Program-made: the position numbers and the translations under genes
Assembly (NCBI RefSeq): GCF_003058365.1
Contig: NZ_CP028858.1
Coordinates: forward strand, 372,001-436,000
DNA from: Halococcoides cellulosivorans
GTDB lineage: Archaea; Halobacteriota; Halobacteria; Halobacteriales; Haloarculaceae
Length of the DNA stretch: 64,000 nucleotides
Direction of reading: 5' to 3'
The notes under the pieces: generated by a model
Databases searched by the model: none
The model's input: the letters and a program-made list of their open reading frames with translations, nothing else
Told to the model about the DNA's origin: nothing
In this document: in pieces, positions 56,094 to 64,000 of the stretch
How positions within the stretch are numbered: position 1 is the first letter of the stretch
Layout: the number at the start of each line of letters is the position of its first letter

Positions 56094-58541
56094 TCAGCCC
56101 ATCACGACGCGCACGTCGTGGGTCTCGCCGTCCTCGAACGCGGGGACCGTCTGGCCGTCGATTTCCTCACCGTCGACTTCGACGCTCGCCACGCCAGATT
56201 CCACGCCGTCGGGGTTCTCGACCGAAATCTCGTAGGTCGCGTCGCGGAACTCCCGTTCCATCTCGAAGCCGTCCCAGTCGGCCGGAATCGACGGATCGAC
56301 CACGAGGCCGTCGTGGTCGGGCCGCACGCCGAGGATGTACTGCGTGATCGCGACGTAGTTCCAGGCCGCGGTGCCCGTCAGCCAGGAGTTTTTGGCCTCG
56401 CCGGTGGTCGGGGCGTCCGGCCCGGCGATGGTCTGGGCGTAGACGTACGGTTCGGTGGTGTGGGTCTCGCTGATCTCCTCGCGGGCCGCCGGACAGATCC
56501 GCTTGTAGTAATCGAAGGCGCGCTCGCCGTTGCCCAACTTGGCTTCCGTGATCATGATCCACGGGTTGGTGTGACAGAACACCGATCCGTTTTCCTTGTA
56601 GCCCGGCGGGTAGGAGGTGATCTCACCGTAGCGCTCGTCGTACTCGGTGTAGGCGGGCTGGTGGAGCACGATGCCGTGCTCGGTCGCGAGTCGCTCGCGC
56701 ACCGAGTCCATGGCGTCCTGGGCCTTGCCGTCGTTGAACCCGATTTCGGCCATCCCGCACATGCCGTTGGACTCGACGAAGATCTGGCCCTCGTCGTTCT
56801 CGCTCGACCCGATCGGGTCGCTGAAGTGGTCGTACGCCCGTCGGAACCAGGATCCGTCCCAGCCCGCGTCCTGCACTGCGGCGGTCATCTCGTCGGCGTA
56901 CTGCTGGTACTCGTCGCTGGACTCGGGGAGGACGTCGGTCTGCTCTGCGAGTGCGGCGAGTTCTTCGAGCGCGTAGACGAACTGCCCGGCGATAAAGACC
57001 GACTCCGCGCGCTCCTCGTCGATGTCGTGTTCGGCGGTCTGGAACGACTCGTCGGGATTGTCCGAGAAGCAGTTCAGGTTGAGGCAGTCGTTCCAGTCGG
57101 CGTGGCCGATCAGCGGCAGGTCGTGGGGCCCGCGGCGCTCCCAGACGTACTCGACGGCGCGCTGGAGGTGCTCGGCCAGCGGCGCTTCCGTGCCTTCCTC
57201 GTTCTCGAAGACGGCCTCTTCGTCGAGGATCGAGGTGTCGCCGGTCTCTTTGACGTACGCGGCGGTCGACATCACCAGCCACATCGGGTCGTCGTTGAAC
57301 CCGCCACCGATCTCGGCGTTGCCCTCGCCCGTCAGCGGGGTGTACTGGTGGTAGGCCCCACCGTCTTTCAGCTGGATCTTCGCGAGGTTGAGGATGCGCT
57401 GGCGTGCGCGGTCGGGGAACTGATGGAGGACGGCGAGCTGGTCTTGCAGGGAGTCACGGAAGCCGATGCCCCGCGTGAGCCCGGTCTCGTACATCGAGGC
57501 CGACCGCGCGAGGTTCATCGTGACGGTGTTCTGGTAGGCGTTCCAGGTGTTGACCATCCGGTCGGTCTCGGGGTCGGGCGTCTCGACCTGCAGTGCCGAC
57601 AGCTGATCCGTCCAGAACTCGTCGAGTTCGTCGAACGCCGCATCGAGCGATTCGGGGTCGCAGTACTCCTCGATCGTCGGCTCGACGTACTCTTTGTTGA
57701 CGACGCCCGGTTCGGCCCACTTCTCGTCTTCGGGGTTCTCGTGGAAGCCCAGCAGGAAGACGATCTCTTCGCTTTCCCCGGGTTCGAGGTCGAGATCGAT
57801 CTGGTGGGAACCGATCGGGGCCCAGCCGTGGGCGACCGAGTCGGTCGCCGCGCCGTCTTCGAGCACCTGGGGCTGGTCGAACCCCTCGTAGTTGCCGAGG
57901 AAGGCGTCGCGCTGGGTGTCGAACCCGTCGATGTCCGCCGAGCACGCGAAATAGGCGAAGTGCTCGCGGCGCTCGCGGTATTCGGTCTTCTGATAGATCG
58001 TCGAGCCCTCGATCTCGACTTCGCCCGTGTTGTAGTTGCGCTGGTAGTTCGAGATGTCGTCCATGGCGTCCCACAGACAGAACTCGACGAGCGAGAACAA
58101 CTGGAGACTGCGCGCCTCGCTCCCCTCGTTGGTGACGGTCACGCGCCAGGCTTCGAGGTCTTCGCCGGGCGGGACGAAGTAGGTCACGTCGGTCGCGACG
58201 CTATTTTTCGTGCCGCTGATCGTCGTGTAGCCGAGTCCGTGGCGACACTCGTAGTCGTCCAGATCGACTCTGGCGGGTTGCCAGGTCGGCGACCAGTACT
58301 CGCCGGACTCGGCGTCGCGGACGTACAGGCCACGGCCCCCGACGTTGCGGGGCGCGTTGTTGTACCGATACCGGATGAGTCGTCGATACCGGGGGTCCTG
58401 ATAGAACGAATAGCCGCCGCCGGTGTTCGAAATCATCCCGACGTAGTCCTTGCGGCCGATGTAGTTGATCCACGGCCGGGGGGTTTCCGGGTCCGTGATG
58501 ACGTATTCGCGGGCGTCGTCGTCGAAGTGGCCGTAACTCAT
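56094..58541 (-). CDS. GH94 glycoside phosphorylase (cellobiose phosphorylase type)
   Basis: The 815-aa protein matches the cellobiose phosphorylase branch of GH94 in length and motifs. It shows the N-terminal beta-sandwich (INYIGRKDYVGMISNTGGG), the glucose-binding FRDSLQDQLA (about residues 361-370) and the catalytic segment GHADWNDCLNLN with the general-acid Asp near residue 482-485. No signal peptide is present, so it acts in the cytoplasm, splitting cellobiose with phosphate to glucose 1-phosphate and glucose. The exact substrate could also be another beta-glucan disaccharide. Confidence 0.9.
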   Translation of the reverse strand: MSYGHFDDDAREYVITDPETPRPWINYIGRKDYVGMISNTGGGYSFYQDPRYRRLIRYRYNNAPRNVGGRGLYVRDAESGEYWSPTWQPARVDLDDYECRHGLGYTTISGTKNSVATDVTYFVPPGEDLEAWRVTVTNEGSEARSLQLFSLVEFCLWDAMDDISNYQRNYNTGEVEIEGSTIYQKTEYRERREHFAYFACSADIDGFDTQRDAFLGNYEGFDQPQVLEDGAATDSVAHGWAPIGSHQIDLDLEPGESEEIVFLLGFHENPEDEKWAEPGVVNKEYVEPTIEEYCDPESLDAAFDELDEFWTDQLSALQVETPDPETDRMVNTWNAYQNTVTMNLARSASMYETGLTRGIGFRDSLQDQLAVLHQFPDRARQRILNLAKIQLKDGGAYHQYTPLTGEGNAEIGGGFNDDPMWLVMSTAAYVKETGDTSILDEEAVFENEEGTEAPLAEHLQRAVEYVWERRGPHDLPLIGHADWNDCLNLNCFSDNPDESFQTAEHDIDEERAESVFIAGQFVYALEELAALAEQTDVLPESSDEYQQYADEMTAAVQDAGWDGSWFRRAYDHFSDPIGSSENDEGQIFVESNGMCGMAEIGFNDGKAQDAMDSVRERLATEHGIVLHQPAYTEYDERYGEITSYPPGYKENGSVFCHTNPWIMITEAKLGNGERAFDYYKRICPAAREEISETHTTEPYVYAQTIAGPDAPTTGEAKNSWLTGTAAWNYVAITQYILGVRPDHDGLVVDPSIPADWDGFEMEREFRDATYEISVENPDGVESGVASVEVDGEEIDGQTVPAFEDGETHDVRVVMG

Positions 58542-58675
58542 GAGTCACGTGAAAATCGCCGATTCGGGCCTTCAAGGTTACGATGGCGGGTCACGGATCG
58601 TGGCTCGGTGGCAGTCTGTCGGCGGCTGGTCACTCGAAACACATTTCAGTTTCGTCGGTACGATGTTCGGATACA

Positions 58676-59857
58676 ATGGAGCGACGTCAGTTCGTCGCGG
58701 CGCTCGGAACGATGGCCACCGGCAGTCTCGTTGGCTGTTCGATGCCGTTTCAGTCCGCCGAACTCACCGATCCACGCCTCGTTACGAACGACACCAGCTA
58801 CGGCTCGGAGCCCGCTGTCGATGTCGTCGTTCAGAACACGGGTGGGCAGGAGGGGACGTTCAACGGCACCGTCCGGGTGACCAACGACACTGTCGAGTTC
58901 TCCCAGGAGGTCTCGGTCACCGTCCCGCCGGGCGAGAACGCGACCGTTCGGACCGACCCGGTCGACGTTCCGGCGGCAGGGGCCTACGAGTTCGCTCTCG
59001 TCGGCCGCCCACCGTCCGCCACCCAACCGGAGGAGGGGACGGTCCGACCGCAGGTCCTCCATCGATCGAATCTGGTCGTCTCGCCCGACACGCTCCAGGC
59101 CGGTGAGAGCGTGACCGTCGCGGATCGCTTGCGGGTGGCCGTCGACTCCTGCAGCGTTCAGGACACCGTCTTCGTCGCGACCGGCGGGGAACCGTCCGGC
59201 GTCTTTCGGGCGCCGACGGGGGCCGCGCTCGGCCTGTATCGCATCACCATCGAGAACGTCTCGACCGAATCCCTCCAGTGGGATCCCCAGCAGGCACTCC
59301 AGGTCCCGGGGGGCGACATCTATTCGAACGGGGCCGTCGGGCAGGTGGCCGACGCCGGGCCGGCGCTCTCTCGTCCGCGCACGCTCGATCCGAGCGCCAC
59401 GGTGTCCGGACACGTCGTCGCGAAGCTCCCGAAAGCCGTCGCGACCGACACGCCGGCGCTCGCGATCGATGCGAACCCACAGACCGAGACGCCGGAGTAC
59501 CGCTGGCAGTTCCCGAACGCGTCCGCCGACGGCCTCGCCGAGGTCACACTCGACGACGTGAGCGCTCCCGACAGCGCCACGGCCGGGGAGGGCTATCCCA
59601 TCACGCTGACGTTCAGTAACTCCGGCGACGGAACCGGGACCGGCCGAGCGGTCCTCCAGTACAAGACGGCCGGCGGATGGCAGACCGTCGGCGAGTGGAC
59701 GCTGCTCGAATCGGCGGAGTCGCCGCTAGTCGAGACCGAGGTGCCGCCTGGCGAGACCGTGACGACGACCGTCACCAACACGCCGGCCGAGGGTGTCAGT
59801 CGAACCGTCTCCTATCGAGCGCTCCCGACCGGGACGACCTGGAAAACGTCGTTCTGA
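58676..59857 (+). CDS. Predicted Tat-exported lipoprotein with CARDB-like domains
   Basis: The 393-aa protein starts MERRQFVAALGTMATGSLVG followed by CSMPFQS: a twin arginine and a lipobox Cys at residue 21. The body contains two beta-sandwich stretches with the NxGxxxGxxxV style of adhesion or CARDB-type domains (about 45-115 and 315-385). The ligand and role are unknown. It is divergent from the GH94 gene. Confidence 0.75.
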   Translation: MERRQFVAALGTMATGSLVGCSMPFQSAELTDPRLVTNDTSYGSEPAVDVVVQNTGGQEGTFNGTVRVTNDTVEFSQEVSVTVPPGENATVRTDPVDVPAAGAYEFALVGRPPSATQPEEGTVRPQVLHRSNLVVSPDTLQAGESVTVADRLRVAVDSCSVQDTVFVATGGEPSGVFRAPTGAALGLYRITIENVSTESLQWDPQQALQVPGGDIYSNGAVGQVADAGPALSRPRTLDPSATVSGHVVAKLPKAVATDTPALAIDANPQTETPEYRWQFPNASADGLAEVTLDDVSAPDSATAGEGYPITLTFSNSGDGTGTGRAVLQYKTAGGWQTVGEWTLLESAESPLVETEVPPGETVTTTVTNTPAEGVSRTVSYRALPTGTTWKTSF

Positions 59858-59883
59858 CGGCCCTGCCCGATTCGCAACACACA

Positions 59884-60603
59884 ATGGCCGGTAGCGGGTA
59901 CGGTGGCGTGATCGCTGTGGCGACACGGTTCGTGGATCGTGGCCTCCTGCTCGACGAGACGCTCGTCGTCGCCGACCTCCATCTCGGGCGATCGGCGGCG
60001 TCGAACGTCCAGGCGTCACTGGGCGGTGATCGGGCGACGCTCGATCACGTCATCGCGCTGGTCGACCGTCACGACCCCGAGCGGGTGGTGATCGCGGGCG
60101 ACGTCCTCGAATCCTTTTCGTCGGTGCCCGACGGGGTGACCGACCATCTCGAAGACTTCGAGCAGTCGATCGCGGATCGGGACATCGCGCTGGACGTGAT
60201 CGCCGGCAACCACGACCCGATGCTCACGGAGGTCTGGGACTATCCCCTCGCTGATCGCGTTCGGATCGACGAGACGCTCGTCGTCCACGGCGACACCGAC
60301 CCGGACCTGCCGAGCGGGGTCGATCGGATCGTCATGGGCCACGAACACCCGGCGATCGAAATCGAGGGTCACAAACGCTTCTGTTTTCTCGTCGGTGAGG
60401 CGCTGTACCGCGGCCGGGACGTGATCGTCGTCCCCGCGATCAATCGCCTCTTGCGCGGGACGACCGTCAACGAGATGCGCGGTCGGGATTTCCACAGCCC
60501 GATTCTCACCGCGGCGGACCCGCTCCGTCCGGTGGTGTACGATGTCGAGTCCGAGGAGACGCTGCGGTTTCCGACGCTCGGGCAGTTTCGCGAGATGCTG
60601 TAA
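59884..60603 (+). CDS. Metallophosphoesterase (Mre11/SbcD-like calcineurin fold)
   Basis: The 239-aa protein has the calcineurin-type metal motifs VADLHLG, VIAGDVLE, IAGNHDPML and VMGHEHPAIE. The haloarchaeal single-domain form is annotated as SbcD-related phosphoesterase but lacks the nuclease partner here. I chose the ATG at 59884, 26 bp after the previous stop. It may be translated with the lipoprotein gene. Confidence 0.88.
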   Translation: MAGSGYGGVIAVATRFVDRGLLLDETLVVADLHLGRSAASNVQASLGGDRATLDHVIALVDRHDPERVVIAGDVLESFSSVPDGVTDHLEDFEQSIADRDIALDVIAGNHDPMLTEVWDYPLADRVRIDETLVVHGDTDPDLPSGVDRIVMGHEHPAIEIEGHKRFCFLVGEALYRGRDVIVVPAINRLLRGTTVNEMRGRDFHSPILTAADPLRPVVYDVESEETLRFPTLGQFREML

Positions 60604-60616
60604 TCGAATGGTGCGG

Positions 60617-62014
60617 TCAGACCAGCTCGAACAGCACGAGCACGTCCTGGGGGTCGACCCGTCCGTCGCCGGTGAAGTCGTAGGCAGTAGCGTGATCCTG
60701 GACCACCGCTTCGTCAGTGTGCTGGAAGAATGCATTCACGTCGGGGAAATCGACCTGACCGTTGGCGTTGATGTCTTCGTGGAGGCCGTCACCGTCGAGA
60801 TCCTGTGGAACCGCCCCGTCGATCGGTTCGATCGGATCTGACGACTGATTCGCTCGGTCGCCCACGTGCCCGAGTGTGCCGAGTCTGACGCGAGAGCCAC
60901 TGGAATCGTTCGAGTGGCTGGTTTCGAACGCGTACAGATTGCCATCCTCAGACCCGACGTACACCACCCCGTTCGACACCGTCGGCGAGGAGTCCACATC
61001 ATTCCCCGTCGATGCGGTCCAGCGTTCGCTCCCGTTCTCGGCGTCGAACGCGTACAGGTTGTAGTCGTCAGACCCGACGTACACCACCCCGTTCGACACC
61101 GTCGGCGAAGAGTCCACCCAATGCCCCGTCGATGCGGTCCAGCGTTCGCTCCCGTTTTCGGCGTCGAACGCGTACAGACTGCCGGCGCCAGACCCGACGT
61201 ACACCACCCCGTTCGACACCGTCGGCGAGGAGTCCACAACAAACCCCGCCGATGCGGTCCAGCGTTCACTCCCGTTCTCGGCGTCGAACGCGTACAGGGT
61301 GTCGTCCTTCGACCCAACGTACACCACCCCGTTCGACACCGTCGGCGAGGAGCCCACCCAAAGCCCCGTCGACGCGGTCCAGCGTTCGCTCCCGTTCTCG
61401 GCGTCGAACGCGTACAGGGTGTCGTCGTTCGACCCGACGTACACCACCCCGTTCGACACCGTCGGCGAGGAGGACACCCGATCCCCCGTCGACGTGTTCC
61501 AGCGTTCGCTTCCGTTCTCGGCGTCGAAGGCGGTCAGATTGCCGGCCGAAGACCCGACGTACACCACCCCGTTCGACACCGTCGGCGAGGAGTACACCCG
61601 ATCCCCCGTCGACGCGGTCCAGCGTTCGCTTCCGTTCTCGGCGTCGAAGGCGGTCAGATTGTGGTCCCAAGACCCGACGTACACCACCCCGTTCGACACC
61701 GTCGGCGAGGAGTACACCCGATCCCCCGTCGACGCGGTCCAGCGTTCGCTCCCGTTCTCGGCGTCGAAGGCGTACAGATTGTCGTCCCAGGACCCGACGT
61801 ACACCACCCCGTTCGACACCGTCGGCGAGGAGTACACCCCATCCCCCGTCGACGCGTTCCAGATCTCCTCGCCGGGTTCCTCGGGCGCGTCACTCGCGGC
61901 CGCCGCGCCGACGGGGTCAAGCGCCCCGAGCGGGCCCACTGCCACCACCGGCACGCACAGCACTCCGATCAGCACCGCGAGCCACACGACGCGACGGCGA
62001 CCGACGCGCGTCAC
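60617..62014 (-). CDS. Secreted eight-bladed PQQ-like beta-propeller with dockerin
   Basis: From the GTG at 62014 the protein has 465 residues. A Sec-type signal (VVWLAVLIGVLCVPVVAVG) is followed by eight 40-residue repeats, each of the form SSPTVSNGVVYVGS, a variable stretch, AFDAENGSERWTASTG. These are PQQ-type propeller blades. The C-terminal 65 residues are a dockerin with loops DLDGDGLHEDINANG and DFTGDGRVDPQD. A TTG at 62110 is an alternative start but gives no better signal. The ligand is unknown; the dockerin suggests it joins the same assembly as the xylanase. Confidence 0.85.
   Translation of the reverse strand: MTRVGRRRVVWLAVLIGVLCVPVVAVGPLGALDPVGAAAASDAPEEPGEEIWNASTGDGVYSSPTVSNGVVYVGSWDDNLYAFDAENGSERWTASTGDRVYSSPTVSNGVVYVGSWDHNLTAFDAENGSERWTASTGDRVYSSPTVSNGVVYVGSSAGNLTAFDAENGSERWNTSTGDRVSSSPTVSNGVVYVGSNDDTLYAFDAENGSERWTASTGLWVGSSPTVSNGVVYVGSKDDTLYAFDAENGSERWTASAGFVVDSSPTVSNGVVYVGSGAGSLYAFDAENGSERWTASTGHWVDSSPTVSNGVVYVGSDDYNLYAFDAENGSERWTASTGNDVDSSPTVSNGVVYVGSEDGNLYAFETSHSNDSSGSRVRLGTLGHVGDRANQSSDPIEPIDGAVPQDLDGDGLHEDINANGQVDFPDVNAFFQHTDEAVVQDHATAYDFTGDGRVDPQDVLVLFELV
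60930..61875. repeat. Eight 120-bp tandem repeats in the propeller gene
   Basis: The conserved segment recurs exactly every 120 bp, eight times. Its coding-strand DNA is almost identical between copies. Differences cluster in two short windows per copy (the residues after ASTG and those after VGS). Confidence 0.92.
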
Positions 62015-62364
62015 GTGTGCACCCCTGCAATCGGTGATACTCGGCTTCCCTCGTCTCGATTCGAGTGACGACCGAGCGAACCACTTCGACCCCGTCCGCG
62101 TGCACGGCAAATCATCTGATGACTGTCAATCCACTCTCTCGTTCTTAGTGTTTGCTATGTCAGACTTGATTTAACGTGCCCTCGGTGCTGTTCGAGTGCA
62201 GGCCCGGTCGATGGACGTGCTCTTTTTGTCGCCCGTCACGCCACTCTGTCCGGTCACTTGGAGCGACAGCGAGAGCCGAGCGAGTGTCGCGGGTAATCGA
62301 CTGCCGCCGATCACACCCCCACCCGCCGCAACACCTTTCATTAACGAAGGACCAATCAATAAAT
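62015..62364. other. Intergenic region between the propeller and RNase H-like genes
   Basis: A 350-bp divergent gap. Apart from an 11-bp near-palindrome TCATCTGATGA at 62113-62123 and an AT-rich TTAACGAAGGACCAATCAAT just before the downstream ATG (about 62341-62360), I see no feature. No convincing coding frame crosses it. Confidence 0.5.
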
Positions 62365-62985
62365 ATGGCCGCCTACGGCCGGCCGTCGTTGCGGGACCTG
62401 TTCGACGAGGCACCGACTCCCTTCATCGCGCACCCACCATCGACCCACCACCGGGATTACTACATCGCCACCGACGGCTCCTTCCGGGAGTCCGGCGGCG
62501 GTCTCGGCGTGGTGATCGAGACCCGAGACGGCGAGCGCGTGACGCGGGTGTCGCTGCCGGACGACTGCCCCGACAACAACGTCGCGGAGTATCGCGCCCT
62601 CCATCTCGGCCTCGACGTGCTCGCCGAGCGCGCGCCACCCTCGGCGTCGGTGGGCCTGCTCGTCGATCACGACGACCTCGCGGGCAACGTCAACCTCGCC
62701 ATCCTGGCCGCACGCGGGCCGACCGGCGAGCCACCCCGCCCAGTCAGTCGCCCCCGTGCGACCGATCACCACTGGCGAGGCATTCGCGCTCGCCTCCACG
62801 GGTTCGGGCGCGTCCGCGCGGCCCGCCTCGATAGCGATCGAAACCCCGCCCACCCACTGGCGAACAGTCCCGACGAGTACGCCCACGTCGACGGCCGGCC
62901 GCGTCAGTGTGTGATGCCGGCCGCCCCGACGTCGCGCGACCCGATCCCGCCGCCGTCGCGGGCCGACCGACCGAGCAGCGACTGA
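62365..62985 (+). CDS. RNase H-like protein
   Basis: The 206-aa protein has the archaeal RNase HI pattern: YYIATDGSFRESGGGLGVVI with the first Asp, NNVAEYRALHLGLDVL with the Glu, and VGLLVDHDDLAGNVNLA with the next Asp. The C-terminal part is Arg/Pro rich and unlike the family core. It could cut RNA in RNA-DNA hybrids; activity is not certain since the last conserved Asp is not clearly placed. Confidence 0.78.
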   Translation: MAAYGRPSLRDLFDEAPTPFIAHPPSTHHRDYYIATDGSFRESGGGLGVVIETRDGERVTRVSLPDDCPDNNVAEYRALHLGLDVLAERAPPSASVGLLVDHDDLAGNVNLAILAARGPTGEPPRPVSRPRATDHHWRGIRARLHGFGRVRAARLDSDRNPAHPLANSPDEYAHVDGRPRQCVMPAAPTSRDPIPPPSRADRPSSD

Positions 62986-63018
62986 TCGGTCGGCTGTGCG
63001 ACGGCCGTTCTCCCCCGA

Positions 63019-63741
63019 TCAGTCCGCGAGCCAGGCGTCGTCGATTCGCAGGTGACCCCGATCGCCCTCCCAGACCGGTTCGGCGTCGATCCGGATCGCC
63101 CGCTCCATGTGCGGGCCGTCGGTGACGAGCGTCTCGTAGCCACCGCCTTCGCCCATCGGGTGGATACCGTGGCTGTCAGCGATCGCGGTGAGGTCGTCGA
63201 TCGCGTCGCTGTCGATCTCTCTGCCGAGCCAGTCGGGACCGAGTCCGTCGGCGGCGACCTGGACGATCCGGACGGCGAAGCCCGCCGCGACCATCGCTTC
63301 GAGCGCCGCGCGTGGGTCGACTCCCCACAGCGGGGCATAGAGATCACAGCCGAGTCGGTCACACAGCGCCTCGATCCGATCGCCCTGGTAGGTCGAGGCG
63401 ACCGCGCCGACGGTGACGCCACCGAGGCCATCGGGCGCGTCGGCGTCGATCGCCCGGAGTTCGCGTTCGAGCGCGGCGAGTTCGGCGTCACCGCGCGCGC
63501 TCGGATCCGTCGTGTCGAGGCCCGCGGCGTCGCTGGCGTCGACCGAGCGCGCGTCGAGTCCGGCACTCTCGGCGGCGAGCGCGACGAGATCGGTCGCGGG
63601 GACGTGATACAGAAACGAGTCCTCGGGCGGGTGGACCGTCACGAGCGTCTCGACGGGCAGGCCCCGGTCGAGCGCGCGGTGACAGGCCCACGCCGAGTCC
63701 TTCCCGCCGGAGTACAGCGACACCCAGGGCCGATCGAGCAT
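63019..63741 (-). CDS. Dph6-type diphthine-ammonia ligase / PP-loop ATPase
   Basis: The 240-aa protein starts MLDRPWVSLYSGGKDSAWAC, with the PP-loop SGGKDS of N-type ATP pyrophosphatases, and ends with the Dph6 signature GEGGGYETLVTDGP. Dph6 amidates diphthine on elongation factor 2, the last step in diphthamide synthesis. I chose the ATG at 63739-63741; earlier in-frame starts add a region with no family features. Confidence 0.88.
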   Translation of the reverse strand: MLDRPWVSLYSGGKDSAWACHRALDRGLPVETLVTVHPPEDSFLYHVPATDLVALAAESAGLDARSVDASDAAGLDTTDPSARGDAELAALERELRAIDADAPDGLGGVTVGAVASTYQGDRIEALCDRLGCDLYAPLWGVDPRAALEAMVAAGFAVRIVQVAADGLGPDWLGREIDSDAIDDLTAIADSHGIHPMGEGGGYETLVTDGPHMERAIRIDAEPVWEGDRGHLRIDDAWLAD

Positions 63742-63953
63742 ACCTGGGGTCGCGGGCGCGCGCCAAAACGGGTTTCGGACGCCGATACGTGGGCTGTCGA
63801 ACGCCGCTGGCCCGGGGCGCACGGGCCCGGAATCGGTGCCTGCCCATCGGAACGCTCGTGAGCCGACCCGGAATCGGTCGCCCGTTCGAATCCGTCGAGC
63901 GCATTGCGAACGATCCACAATATCTAATGCCCTGGAACACCCCGAGTAGGGAT

Positions 63954-64000
63954 ATGGATCTCGAGTGGAGCGCGGGGGTCGTCGACAGGGGCGGCGATCC
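63954..64000 (+). CDS. Start of a gene cut by the window end (partial)
   Basis: An open frame from ATG 63954 (MDLEWSAGVVDRGGDP) continues past the window. An in-frame ATG at 63927 is an alternative. An AT-rich ATATCTAAT lies near 63919-63927. The family cannot be told from 16 residues. Confidence 0.45.
   Translation, partial: MDLEWSAGVVDRGGD

Noticed and set aside
60930-61875. CRISPR-like array
   Set aside because: Regular spacing is 120 bp with coding repeats and very short variable windows; there are no 20-40-bp spacers and it translates into propeller blades.
60866-62068. Plus-strand repeat frames opposite the propeller gene
   Set aside because: Antisense reflection of the 120-bp repeats; proteins are Arg/Pro/His-rich without known fold.

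Overview
The window is chromosomal DNA from a halophilic archaeon (class Halobacteria). The evidence is very high G+C with strong third-position G/C bias, strongly acidic proteins, many Tat (twin-arginine) signal peptides, BRE/TATA-type promoters, mostly leaderless starts, and lineage markers: a salactin-type actin, RbkR-type riboflavin kinase, ADP-forming acetate-CoA ligase, the SUI1/eIF1 factor and NOG1/EngB GTPases. The species cannot be fixed from the sequence. The polysaccharide genes would fit a xylan- or cellulose-using haloarchaeon of the Halorhabdus/Halococcoides type, but that is inference.

Layout. 1-4 kb: end of a type I restriction locus (hsdR plus a YgjP-type metalloprotease), then tRNA-Thr. 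4-9.5 kb: a histone-fold mini-protein, convergent larB and hypF (both metal-centre assembly genes), and a NOG1 GTPase. 9.7-11.9 kb: a secreted protein with three cohesin-like modules and a C-terminal dockerin. 12-18.5 kb: DUF389 protein, EngB, SUI1, and a transglutaminase/DUF58/MoxR operon. 18.8-22.2 kb: a four-helix membrane protein, salactin, a coiled-coil protein and an IMPACT-family protein. 22.4-25.8 kb: nadA-nadB-nadC. 25.8-29 kb: a FilR1-type regulator, an aminotransferase-fold protein lacking the catalytic lysine, and a DUF5794-type membrane protein. 29-33.4 kb: gyrB-gyrA. 33.4-36.7 kb: ilvE, then a toxin-antitoxin pair whose toxin gene is split by a TnpB-only IS200/IS605-family element. 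36.7-44.1 kb: epimerase, ribB-rbkR, DJ-1/PfpI, metallo-beta-lactamase-fold hydrolase, an ABC exporter and membrane proteins. 44.2-47 kb: a secreted GH11 xylanase (Tat signal, GH11, CBM6, dockerin), a gene-poor stretch and tRNA-Phe. 47-50.2 kb: a DRTGG/Pta-like protein and acetate-CoA ligase (ADP-forming). 50.4-56 kb: alpha/beta hydrolase, TrmB regulator, an iron-box-controlled ABC ATPase, DpsA, PhzF-like protein and a RelE/RHH toxin-antitoxin pair. 56-62 kb: a GH94 cellobiose phosphorylase-type enzyme, a lipoprotein, a phosphoesterase and a dockerin-bearing beta-propeller made of eight near-identical 120-bp repeats. 62.3-64 kb: RNase H-like protein, a Dph6-type ATPase and the start of one more gene.

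How the genes could work together. Three secreted proteins spread over 52 kb carry closely related C-terminal paired-EF-hand dockerins, and one of them also carries three cohesin-like modules. Together they look like parts of a cellulosome-like assembly: a scaffold, a xylanase and a propeller protein of unknown ligand. Intracellular GH94 phosphorolysis, ADP-forming acetate-CoA ligase and a TrmB-family regulator would fit downstream use of oligosaccharides. This is the most notable system in the window. Other notable points are a pair of identical operator/promoter elements on either side of the xylanase gene, an AT-rich rare-codon patch in gyrB in a conserved motif that can host inteins, the lysine-less aminotransferase homologue, and the TnpB insertion into a toxin gene.
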